In this document: positions 42,296 through 52,148 of the stretch, piece by piece
Layout: each line of letters begins with the position of its first letter
Position numbering within the stretch: position 1 is the stretch's first letter
NCBI RefSeq assembly: GCF_947179515.1
Contig: NC_067473.1
Span: 69,723,534 to 69,787,533, forward strand
Length of the DNA stretch: 64,000 nucleotides
Direction: 5' to 3'
Origin: Apodemus sylvaticus
Lineage: Eukaryota; Chordata; Mammalia; Rodentia; Muridae
Made by a program: the position numbers and the translations under genes
Notes under the pieces: generated by a model
Databases searched by the model: none
Seen by the model: only the letters and a program-made list of their open reading frames with translations
Told to the model about the DNA's origin: nothing

Positions 42296-44591
42296 AGAAA
42301 CAGAATGAACACTACCCAACTCCATCTATGAAGCCACAATTACGCTGATACCAAAACCACACAAAGATCCAACTAAAAAAAAAGAGAATTTCAGGCCAAT
42401 TTCCCTTATGAATATTGATGCAAAAATACTAAATAAAATTCTTGCCCATTGAATCCAAGAACACATCAAAACAATCATCCACCATGATCAAATAGGCTTC
42501 ATCCCAGGTATGCAGGAATGGTTCAATATACAGAAATCCAACAATGCTATCCACTATATAAACAAACTCAAAGAAAATACCACATGATTATTTCATTAGA
42601 TGCTGAAAAAGCATTTGACAAAATTCAGCATCCTTTCATGCTAAAAATTCAAGGCCCATTTCTAAACATAGTAAAAGCAATATACAGCAAACCTGTAGCC
42701 AACATCAAACTAAATGGAGAGAAACTTGAAGCAATCCCACTAAAATCAAGGACTAGACAAGGCTGCCGCCTCTCTCCATATCTTTTCAGTATAGTTATTG
42801 AAGTCCTAGCTAGAGCAATTAGACAAGATAAGGAGGTTAAAGGGATACAAACTGGAAAGGAAGAAGTCAAACTATTACTATTTGCAGATGATATGATAGT
42901 ATCCTTAGTGACACAAAAAACTCTACCAGAGAACTCCTACAGCTGATAAACAACTTCAGCAGAGTGGCTGGTTACAAAATCAACTCAAGCAAATCTGTAG
43001 CCTTTCTATACTCAAAGGATAAGCAGACTGAGAAAGAAATTAAGGAAATAACACCATTCACAAGAGCCACAAACAGCATAAAGTATCTTGGGGTAACTCT
43101 AACCAAACAAGTAAAAGACCTATATGGCAAGAACTTTAGATCTCTGAAGAAGGAAATCAAAGAAGACCTCAGAAAATGGAAAAATCTTCCATTCTCGTGG
43201 ATTGGCAGGATTAATATAGTTAAAATGGCCATCTTGCCAAAAGCAATCTACAGATTCAGTGAAATCCCCATCAAATTCCCAACTCAGTTCTTCATAGAGC
43301 AAGAAAGAGCAATTCTCAAATTCATCTGGAATGACAAAAAACTCAGGATAGCAAAAACTATTCTCAACAGTAAAAGAACTTCTGGGGAAATCAGTATCCC
43401 AGACCTCAAACATTACTACAGAGCAATAGTGATAAATACTGCATGGTATTGATCCAATGTCAGGCAAGCTGATCAATGGAATAGGATTGAAGACCACTAA
43501 ATGAACCCACACACCTATGGTCACTTGATCTTCGACAAAGGAGCTGAAAGCATCCAGTGGAAAAAAGATAGTCTTTTCAACAAATGGTGCTGGTTCAATT
43601 GGAGGGGTCAGCATGCAGAAGAATGCAAATCGATCCATTCTTATCTCCTTGTACTAAGCTCAACTCCAAGTGGATCAAGGACCTCTGCATAAAACCTGAC
43701 ACACTGAAACTAATAGAAAACAAACTGGGGGAGACCCTTGAGGACATGGACACAGGGGAAAATTTCCTGAACAGAACACGAATAGCTTATGCTCTAAGAT
43801 CAAGAATTGACAAATGGGACCTCATAAAACTACAAAGTTTCTGTAAGGCAAAGGACACTCTTAAAAGGACAAAATGTCAACCAACAGATTGGGAAAGATC
43901 TTCACCAACCCTAAATCTGGCAGAGGGCTAATATCTAATATATACAAAGAACTCAAGAAGGTAGAACCCAGAGAACCAAATAACCTATTAAAAAGTGGGG
44001 TATAGAGCTAAACAAAGAATTTTCACATGAACAAATTCAGATGGCTGAGAAGCACCTTAAGATATGTTCAACATCATTAATCATTAGGGAAATGCAAATC
44101 AAAACAACCCTAAGATTTCACCTCATACCAGTCAAATTGGCTAAGGTCAAAAAATCAGGAGACAGCAGGTGTTGGCAAGGATGTGGAAAAAGAGGAACAC
44201 TCCTCCACTACTGGTGAGATTGCAAGATGGTACAACCACTATGGAAATCTGTCTGGCGGTTCCTCAAAAATTTGGGCATGACACTTCTGGAGGGCCCTGC
44301 TATACCACTCCTCCGGATATACCCAGAGGATTCCCCGGCATGCAATAAAGACACATGCTCCACTATGTTCATAGCAGCCCTATTTGTAGTAGCCAGAAGC
44401 TGGAAAGAATCCAGGTGTCCCTCAATGGAAGAATGGATACAAACACAATGGAATACTATTCAGCCAATAGAAACAACGAATTCATGAAATTCTTAGACAA
44501 ATGGATGAAGCTGGAGAACATCATACTAAGTGAGGTAACCAAGTCTCATAAGATCAATCATGCTATGCACTCATTGATAAGTGGATATTAG

Positions 44592-44831
44592 CCTAGAAAC
44601 TTTGAATACCCAAGACATAATCCACATATTAAATGGTGTCCAAGAAGAACGAAGGAGTGGCCCCTGGTTCTGGAAAGACTCAGTGCAGTAGTGTAGGGGA
44701 ATACCAGAACAGGGAAATGAGAAGGGGTAGATGGGGGAACAGGGGGAGGGAAGAGGGCCCTGGGACTTTCGGGGAGTGGGGAGCCAGAAAAGGGGAAATC
44801 ATTTGAAATGTAAATAAAGAATATAACGAAT
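44592..44831 (+). terminator. Short 3'UTR of the composite L1
   Basis: Same short 3'UTR type (G-rich middle, atttgaaatgtaaataaaga, AATAAA), ending at the right TSD. Confidence 0.85.
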
Positions 44832-44847
44832 AAAAAATGAATATGTG
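44832..44847. repeat. Right TSD of the composite L1
   Basis: aaaaaatgaatatgtg; pairs with 34167-34182, two mismatches. Confidence 0.8.
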
Positions 44848-45748
44848 AATATCTTATCATTTTTTAGAGAGGTATGGGATTTGCTGTCATTCCGAATGTA
44901 TCATATACTTCCAGATCTGCTTTCTGATGGACTTTAACAAATGAAAATTAACATGAGCTAATTCAACTTTTCAACAATTTTCCCCAGTTTATTTTACAAC
45001 GACATGCATACTAATCAACATTTTAAGTTTTCTGTATAGTCTTGAAAATATTTGTTGATCTTCAAGCACTATGTGTTAAAGCTCAGACCTTTCAGATGTA
45101 CTAGTACATTTCGAAAACCTGCTTACATCAGGAAACTCTGAAGGGGCCATGAGGAGGGTTTCAATTAAAGGGAGACAGAACCCACTGTTATAAATCGTTA
45201 AAAGGGAAAATAGGGAGAAGTGTTAAAGTGCAATGGAGTTTGGAGGACAGAGCAGAAGATAAAGTATAGGGAGGGTTGAATAACACCGAAGATGTCTTAA
45301 AATGTCATAAAGTAACACTGTAAAGGTTTACACAGAATTCACACCTACCCTCACATGGGTGGGGGTGAAAGAGAAGGAGGCAGGGAGGGAAGGGGGAGGG
45401 ACAGAGCTGGAAAGAGAGAAACAGAGACAGAGTCAGAGAGAGTTAAATAACCTATGAGAGAGAATCAGTTCTTCTATAAGACATTAATATTAAAAATAAA
45501 ATTAAAATGCTTAATATTAGATATGCAAAATCCGGGTATTTTTTTACAGTTTACTTATTTTCAGAGCTGTATTTTTTAAAGGAAAATCATTCTTCATACA
45601 ATATATTCTGATCATCATTCCCCTCCCTCATCTCCTACCACATATTTCCCATTGTTCCACCCGACCAAGGCTCTCTCTCTCCCTTCCTCCCTTCCTCCCT
45701 TCCTCCCTCCCCCCTCTGTGTCTCTGTGTCTCTGTCTCTCTCTGTGTC

Positions 45749-45820
<72 letters not shown>

Positions 45821-46237
45821 ACTCTCTCACTCAGTCTGTCTGTCTTTAGATATTGTTGAGTGGGTTGTTAGTGAGATCACATAGACCACTCCCTCCTACT
45901 GTACAGGCTGTACCATGTTCTTTGCTGACCATCAGGACTTGATAATAAACACCTATTGCTAAAGACAACCTATGCTGGAGTTATAAAATGAAGAAATCCA
46001 GCTTGTGCTAACTATGGTGTATTATCCCTGCTACACAGCAGTGAAAGATTAATAATTATATGAAGAAAATTTTAAGTTCTTCCAATGTTCAAAAGTAAAG
46101 AGCAATAGAACATAGTATAATTTATGAATTACAAATTTCATTTGCATTCATTTTTAAAAAATATTTATTCTTCTCTCATACAATACATATCAACTTCAGC
46201 TTCTCCTCCCTCTATTCTTCCATGTTTATGCATTATT
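44848..46237. other. Non-coding stretch with simple repeats
   Basis: Purine-rich 45360-45450 and a pyrimidine microsatellite at 45664-45845. Short segments at about 45560-45660 and 46152-46225 (catacaatatattctgatca, cttctcctccctctattctt) look like antisense ends of old L1 3'UTRs. No gene seen. Confidence 0.5.
45664..45845. repeat. (CT)n/(TCTG)n/(CCTT)n compound microsatellite
   Basis: About 180 bp of pyrimidine-rich dinucleotide and tetranucleotide repeats, including a perfect (TCTG)n block and a (CT)n block. Reading frames across it are artefacts. Confidence 0.97.
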
Positions 46238-46250
46238 AAAAGAAAATTTT

Positions 46251-47369
46251 CATGAATTCATTGTTTTTAATAGGTGAGTAGTATCCCATAGTGTAAATAT
46301 ACCACATTTTCTGTGTCCATTCATTTCATGAGGGATATCTGGGTTCTTTGCAGCTTCTGGAAATATAAATAGGAATTATAAACAGGGCTTCTATGAACAT
46401 AGTGTAGCATGTGTCCTTATTGCATGCTGGGGAACCCTCCGGGTATACGCCCAGGAGTGGTATAGCAGGTCCCTCCAGTAATATCATGCTCAGTTTTCTA
46501 AGGAACCACCAGACTGATTTCCAGAGTTGTTGTACTACCTTGTAACCTCACCAGCAGTGGAGGAGTGTTCCTCTTTCTCCACATCCTAGCCAGCACCTGT
46601 TTTCTCATGAGTGTTTGATCTTAGCCATTCTGACTGGTCTGAGGTGAAATCTCAGGGTCGTTTTGATTTGCATTTCCCTGCTGACTTAGGATGCTGACCA
46701 TTTCTTTAGGTGCTTCTCAGCCATATGATATTCCTCAGGTGAAAATATTTGTTTGGCTGTGTACCCCATTTTTTAATAAGGTTATTTGGCTCTCTGGACT
46801 TTACTTTCTTGAGATCTTTGTATATATTGGATAGTAGCCCTCTGTTGGATGTAGGGTTGGTAAAGATCTTTTCCTAATTTGTTGGTTTCTGTTTTGTCCC
46901 TTTGACAGTGTCCTTTGCCTTACAGAAACTTCGTAATTTTATGAGCTCCCATTTGTCAATTCTTGATCTTAGACCATAATCTATTGATGTTCTGTTCAGG
47001 AAAACTTCCCCTGTGCACATGTGCTCAAGGCTATGCAAGTGGGTAGAACTGGAGAATGTCATCCTGAATGAGTAACCCAATCACAAAAGGACAGACGTGA
47101 AATGCACTCACTGATAAGTGGATATTAGCCCAGAAGCTCAGAATACCTAAGACACAATTCACATATCAAATGATGCCCAAGAAGAAGGAAGGAGAGGCCC
47201 CTGGTCTGGAAAGGCTCAATGCAGCAGTGTAGAGGAATACCAGGAGAGGGAAGTGGGAAGGGGTTGATTGGGGAACAAGGGGCAGGAAAGGCCTTATGGG
47301 ACTTTAGGGAAGGGGGCATCCAGGAACAGGGGAATCATTTGAAATGTAAATAAGTAATAAATCTAATAA
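46251..47369 (+). mobile_element. 5'-inverted (twin-primed) L1
   Basis: 46251-47030 is antisense ORF2 C-terminal half. At 47030/47031 the sequence switches to the sense strand (ctatgcaagtgggtagaact), through the ORF2 end and 3'UTR to an A-rich tail. In L1 coordinates the inverted part ends at atgaattcatgaaa and the sense part begins at the next bases. Flanks aaaagaaaatttt (46238-46250) and aaaagaacatttt (47370-47382) form a 13-bp TSD with one mismatch. Confidence 0.88.
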
Positions 47370-47382
47370 AAAAGAACATTTT

Positions 47383-47689
47383 TTAAATTAATGAAACAAT
47401 TTTAACTGCTAGTGTTATAAAGCAGTGAAATGTAAATGAGACTGGTAAGTTATCAGATGCTGTGCAGACTTGTTGAGAGTGCTCAGGTCCTGATGAGGCT
47501 CTTCCTAGTCCCTGATAAAACTTCCTGTACCTGGCTCTATCATAGATAAAGAGGAAACAAAAGCTGCTAACTGTATTACAATCATTTATCCCTGAGAAGA
47601 GCTAGAAGTAAACCATTTTAATATTATTACATAATATAAAAATGACCTGTCATGGGAATGACTAAACAGGAACCCCAACTAACTGCCTG
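47383..47689. other. AT-rich stretch, no gene seen
   Basis: No recognised repeat or coding signal. Confidence 0.5.
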
Positions 47690-47982
47690 TTTTATTTAGG
47701 GTAACTATTGTTCGATGAAAATCCAAAATCAAGTTGGGAAAGAAACTATTTGTTTGGTTTACGTATCCTTAGTCAAAGTTTATCATGATAAGCCAAGGCT
47801 CAAACCTGTCAGGAACATGGAGGAAAGAATTGATAGACAACCCAGGGGAGTGTTGCTTAGTGGTTTGCTCCTCATGGCTTGCTCAGTCTACTTTCTCATA
47901 GAACACAGAACCAGCTATCTAGGGGTAGGACCATGATGGTCAATGGGCTGAGTTCTCCCCATCATTCACTAACTTAAAAATG

Positions 47983-49480
47983 CTTGGCTGTGAGTCTCTG
48001 CATCTCTTTCCCTCAATTGCTGGGCAAAGCTTCTGTGATGACAATTATGCTAGGCTCCTGTCTGCAAGTACAGGATAATATTATGAATATAGGGGCTCCT
48101 TCTGATGGCTTGCATCTCAAGCTGGACTAGTCATTGGTTGGAGACTCCCTTAATTTTTGCTCCATCTTTACTCCTGCACATTGTGAGGGCAGGACCAATT
48201 GTAGATGGAAGGTCTTTTATGACATTGGAAGTCTTACCTAGCTACAGTAGATGACTGGTTCAGACAGGCTTCATAGCCCCCTCTGCTAAGAGTGTTAGCT
48301 TTGGTCCCCCTCATAGTTTCCTAAGTGTTTCCATTTCCTAAGTTTCTATCTCATTTTCCTTTCTTCTATTCCAGTTATCTCTTACAGTTCTTTCTCCTTC
48401 TGTACTTCCCACACTAGATCTCTTCTGTTACACCTCTGTCCAGTCCACCTATGATGTCTAGTCTATTGCCTTTTCTCAGTGAGATACACAAGTCCCCACT
48501 TGAGCCCTCCATTTTACAAAGCCTCTTTGGGTATGTAGATTGTAACATCCTTTACTTTTGGCAAATATACACTCATAAGTGAGTATGGATCATATTTGTA
48601 ATTCTGCATCTGGGTTACTACACTCATGGTGATCTTTTCTAGTTCTTTCCATTTGCCTGCTAAGTTTATAATGCGACTGTTTTAAATAGCCTTTTAATAC
48701 CCAATTGTGTAAATGTGCCCCATTTATTTTATCCATTCTTCTGTTTAGAGACATCTGGATTGTTTGCTTGTTGCTATTACTAATAAATTTGCTATGAACA
48801 TAGATGACTATGCTTGTGGTTTGGTAGAGTGTCCATTTCCTATATGCCCAGGAGTAAAAGCTTTAAGTTTTGAGGTAGAATAATTCCCAATTTTCTGAGA
48901 AATGACCAAACCGATTTCCAAAGTGATTGTACAAGATTGTACTCCTACAGGCAACAAAGGAGTGCTTCAACAATTGCAGAGACCCACAGTTATACCTTAG
49001 GCAGAACTTGAGGAATTCTGTGGAACATAGTGAGGAAGGATTGTAGGAGCCAGAAGAAGCAACAAACTGACAAGAAAACTTACAGAATTAACTAACTTGG
49101 GTGCATAGGGGCTCACAAGAGAGAACACCAACCAGGGAGCCTGCATGGGACTGACAGGCCCTCTGCACATAAGTTTCATTCATGTAGCTTGGTATTCCAA
49201 GGGTACCCCAAAAGGGAGCAGGAGATGTTTCTAACTCTGTTGCCTGCCTTTGGGACACTTTCCTCCTACTGTGTTGCCTTTTCTAACCTCAGTAAGAGAG
49301 GATGCACTTAGTCTTACTGTAATTTGATATGCCAGGGATGGTTGATATTTATGAATATCCTCCCCTTTTCTGAGGTGAGAAGGTGGAGAAGTATATTGTG
49401 GGGGAGACAGAATGGAGGGAAGGACTGGGAGGAGAGCTGGGAAGAGAAACCGGTCTGTAATATAAAGTAAATTAATTAAT
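47983..49480 (+). mobile_element. Old 5'-inverted (Lx-like) L1
   Basis: 47983-48968 is antisense: old L1 3'UTR proximal part (gatggcttgcatctcaagct, ggactagtcattggttgg) followed by ORF2 C-terminus (atgaacatagatgactatgc, ccaattttctgagaaatgac). From about 48969 the sense strand carries the distal 3'UTR (ctacagaatt-type words, gcctgcatgggactgacagg, cctcagtaagagaggatgca), ending in aagtaaattaattaattaat. The order fits twin priming with the switch inside the 3'UTR. Confidence 0.75.
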
Positions 49481-49485
49481 TAATC

Positions 49486-49650
49486 AGAAGGAAAGAGAGA
49501 AAGAGAGAGAAAGAAACAAGGAAAATAGGAAGGAAGGAAGATAGGAAGAAAAGAGGGAAGGAAGGGAGGAAGGAAGAGAGGGAGGGAGGAAGGAAGGAAG
49601 GAAGGAAGGAAGGAAGGAAGGAAGGAAGGAAGGAAGGAAGGAAGGAAGGA
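49486..49650. repeat. (GGAA)n microsatellite at the L1 tail
   Basis: Purine-only tract with a perfect (GGAA) block at about 49585-49650, grown from the A-rich tail of the old L1. Confidence 0.95.
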
Positions 49651-49775
49651 AAGTGCACTACAATCCTGCCCACAAGATCTTTGTCTGAAGGAGGAGTTTC
49701 TCAGTTGGGAATTCCTTCTCTCAAATGACTCTTGAGAGTATCAAATTGACACAAAACTATTCAACACTCTGCCCT

Positions 49776-49915
49776 AACTGCTGCTTCTGTTGGAAATCCC
49801 ATTGAGATTTGTTAGTATAAAATTTGCTATTTTATTATTCATCAACTACCACTATCTATCAAAATTTGTATACTACATAGGAAAACAAAAATAACTTCTT
49901 CCAGAAATAACCTAA
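49776..49915. other. Short AT-rich spacer
   Basis: Nothing recognised between the old interspersed repeat and the Rps2 pseudogene. Confidence 0.5.
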
Positions 49916-50800
49916 CAGCCGATGATGATGCAGCTGGAGAGACCAGGCTTAGAAAACCGTCATAGCAGCTTCCATAGAGGATTCGGCATTGATCCTATGG
50001 AGTGCCATCATGATGGAGGCTGTGTACATGGCTGAGGCCATGGGCATCTTGGAGGTTAAGTTAAAGCCAAACAGCGGATCCTGGTCACCAAGTTGGGCTG
50101 CCTGATCAAGGACATGAAGATTCAAAATGTAGATAAGATCTACCTTTTACTTCGTGCTCATTAAAGAATCCAATATTACTGTTTCCTGGGAGCATCCCTA
50201 AAGGATGAGGTTCTAAAGACCATGTCAATGCAAAAGCAGACTCACAGTAGCCAGTACATCAGGCCCAAGGCTTATGTTCCTATTGAGGACTACATGGAGT
50301 ATGTTGATCCTGGTGTTAAGTGCTCCAAGGATTTAACCACTGCCTCCTGAGGGCCCATCATCTTGGCAGAGATTTCCACTGTCCCTGTGTGGAGAGGCTA
50401 CTGGGGAAAACAATATTGGCAAGCCCCACACTGTAAGGCTAGGTGACAGGGTACTATGGCCGGTGTGCATCATTCCTGCTCCCAAATACACTTAGCACCA
50501 TCTATGCTCTTCTGCCCAAGAAGCTGCTGTTGATTCCCAATATCGCTGACTGCTACATATCAGGAAGCAGCTACACTGCCACCCTAATCAAAATGTTCAG
50601 GCCACCTTTGATTCTATCTTCAAGACCTACAGCTACTTGACTCCTAGCCTCTCCAGAGGGGGGGGGGTGTCCACTACAGCTTTTTATGAGGATTCACTGA
50701 TCAACTTCTGAAATTACACACCAGAGTTTCCATTCAGAGGACCTTGGGCTCCAGCTGTGGCTACTACATAGGGGTTTTGTATAAGAAAAATAAAGTCTAT
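49916..50800 (+). pseudogene. Rps2: Processed pseudogene of ribosomal protein S2
   Basis: An intronless, degraded copy of Rps2 mRNA (40S subunit protein uS5). It starts at the lost initiator (gccgatgatgatgcagctgg, for MADDAGAAG), passes a badly degraded Gly/Arg-rich segment, then becomes clear: VTKLG.L.KDMKI (about 50083-50125), GASLKDEVLK.M..QKQT (about 50190-50235), then LAKLS-like and VPVWRGYWG, KPHTV, and PKKLL. The C-terminus is RVS.QRT.APAVATT and ends at the tag near 50770. The 3' end (gggttttgtataagaaaaat, AATAAA at 50789) matches the Rps2 mRNA end and runs into an A-rich tail. Several frameshifts, stops and a poly-G insertion (50660-50668) preclude function. No clear TSD was found. 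Confidence 0.93.
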
Positions 50801-50819
50801 TAAAAATAAAATTAAAAAC

Positions 50820-51890
50820 ATGTGAAGACCATACACAAGGAAGACAAAAAGTAAAATGGTAAATACAGAGAAATAGCAAAGACAGATAATATAAAAACTA
50901 AAAGCAACAACCCATTAAACAGAGAACAAAAAAGCAGACATTATCATTAAAAGTCATTTAACTTTTAAAATGAACAGTCTGTCAAATTAAATCAATAATC
51001 ATTAGGGGAAATGATGAAATAAAATATAAATGAAAAAGGGTATCATTTGAGAAGTGAACTATTAAAATATAAGCAATTTGAATATAGAATAATAATTAAA
51101 TTAAAAAATGAATAAAGCAGAAAACCACTGTCACAAAGATAGATATTATGAATAAAAAACCAATTTTCCATTGATTTGCTACACAAGGATGTTCATGTCC
51201 CATTTATCTTGAAATTCAAATAGACATCACACACTATCTTCAACTCACAACATTCCTCTTTCAAAGTTTCAAAGACACCAAGTTCATTTTGTCTTCATTA
51301 CCTGGTGCTCTTGTTTACTCTACCTGAAAAAAATACTACTTGCATTTTTCACCTAGCCTGCATCTGCTGCCATCCAAGGCAGACTTCATATGCTGTGTAC
51401 ATATATTTTCAGGTGGGTGGTCACTAAGCAAATGGTTGCATGTTCTGATGCCTGCTTGTCATCCACTGTAGTCATCTTTACTTCTTTCCCATCACTCTGG
51501 CTTACTCCCCTCAGTCCCCAGGGCTACTTCTATTTCCCAAGGTCCCACCCCACAAAATACTAACATTGCTTAATTCTACCTTAAAAACAAGAGAGAAATT
51601 TTTTTTCTTTCCTACAATAAACTCTATTTCTTCCATTATTTCCTTCTTTATGGTGACTGAAACTTAACTGTACATGTACCATGTTACATTATTCGATATT
51701 CTGTGCCTGTCTGCACAGCACACATGCTATTTTATAAGCTAACCTTTTCTTTTCTTTTTTTAATTATATAATTAATTTATTTCTTTACCATTATTAGAAG
51801 GAAGACCACCTATTATCTCTGATATTAAACAATATTACTTTGTATGATTCTTCTATATTTTTTCAAGGTCTTTTACTCAAGTTCTAGCAG
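50820..51890. other. AT-rich stretch, no gene seen
   Basis: No recognisable family. The plus-strand A-richness just after the pseudogene fades by about 51150. Confidence 0.5.
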
Positions 51891-52148
51891 ATACATGAGT
51901 TTTGTTTTGTTTTTTGTTTTTTTTTTTACATTGCAAATGGTTTCCCCTTTTCTGGGTCCCCACTCCCCACAAGTCCTATAAGCCCTTTTCTATCCCCCTA
52001 TTCTTCCATCCACCCCTTCCCACTTCCTTGTTCTGGAATTACCCTATATTCTTGCACTGAGTCTTTCCAGAACCAGGGGCCACTCCTCCATTCTTTTTGG
52101 ACATCATTTAATTTGTGGATTATGTCCTGGGTATTCAAAGTTTCTAGG

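Larger units (their letters stand above)
41382..42458 (+). repeat. 488-bp tandem duplication within ORF2
   Basis: Copy A is 41382-41869. Copy B is 41870-42458, including the 98 bp added by the small L1 insertion and its TSD. Both begin near an aaaattagaaatgaaaaggg block and end at cttgcccaYtgaatccaa. Junction microhomology is atccaa. Confidence 0.85.
40257..44591 (+). pseudogene. Host L1 ORF2, broken, with internal duplication
   Basis: The start codon has become GTG (40257). A short internal deletion near 40407 removes part of the endonuclease. Other damage includes many frameshifts, a 488-bp tandem duplication (41382-41869 and 41870-42458) and an 86-bp L1 insertion within the second copy. 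FADDM is still readable at about 42883. The C-terminal Cys-rich motif is near 44170-44225 and the TAG ends at 44591. More diverged than the 37.6-kb insert. Confidence 0.9.
34183..44831 (+). mobile_element. Composite L1 with two 5'UTR-ORF1 modules and nested insertions
   Basis: One TSD pair encloses: type II 5'UTR (34183-34654); ORF1 copy a (34655-35901); the first bases of ORF2; an abrupt join at about 35974 to a type I 5'UTR (to 36312); ORF1 copy b (36313-37494); an inserted L1 (37555-40239) in the ORF1-ORF2 spacer; ORF2 (40257-44591) carrying a 488-bp duplication and an 86-bp L1 insertion; and a short 3'UTR with AATAAA. The simplest reading is that a type I L1 inserted near the ORF2 start of a type II L1, and that later recombination between the two ORF2s removed the intervening 3' end. 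Confidence 0.8.
47690..49775 (+). repeat. Old rodent interspersed repeat, split by an L1
   Basis: 47690-47982 (tttagggtaactattgttcg, ttgcttagtggtttgctcct, catggcttgctcagtctact, atagaacacagaaccag) and about 49652-49775 (ggagtttctcagttgggaat, caaatgactcttgagagtat, caaattgacacaaaactatt) read as the two ends of a dispersed rodent repeat that I recognise but cannot name with confidence. The L1 at 47983-49470 and its microsatellite tail interrupt it; the flanks aaaaatgc / gaaagtgc are a likely TSD. Confidence 0.55.

Noticed and set aside
45652..45849. Leu/Ser-rich and Arg/Glu-rich frames
   Set aside because: Translations of the CT/GA microsatellite.
49476..49673. Repetitive Phe/Leu/Pro/Ser frame
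   Set aside because: Translation of the (GGAA)n tract.
49997..50700. Functional ribosomal-protein gene
   Set aside because: Initiator lost, several frameshifts and stops, no introns, A-rich tail: a processed pseudogene.
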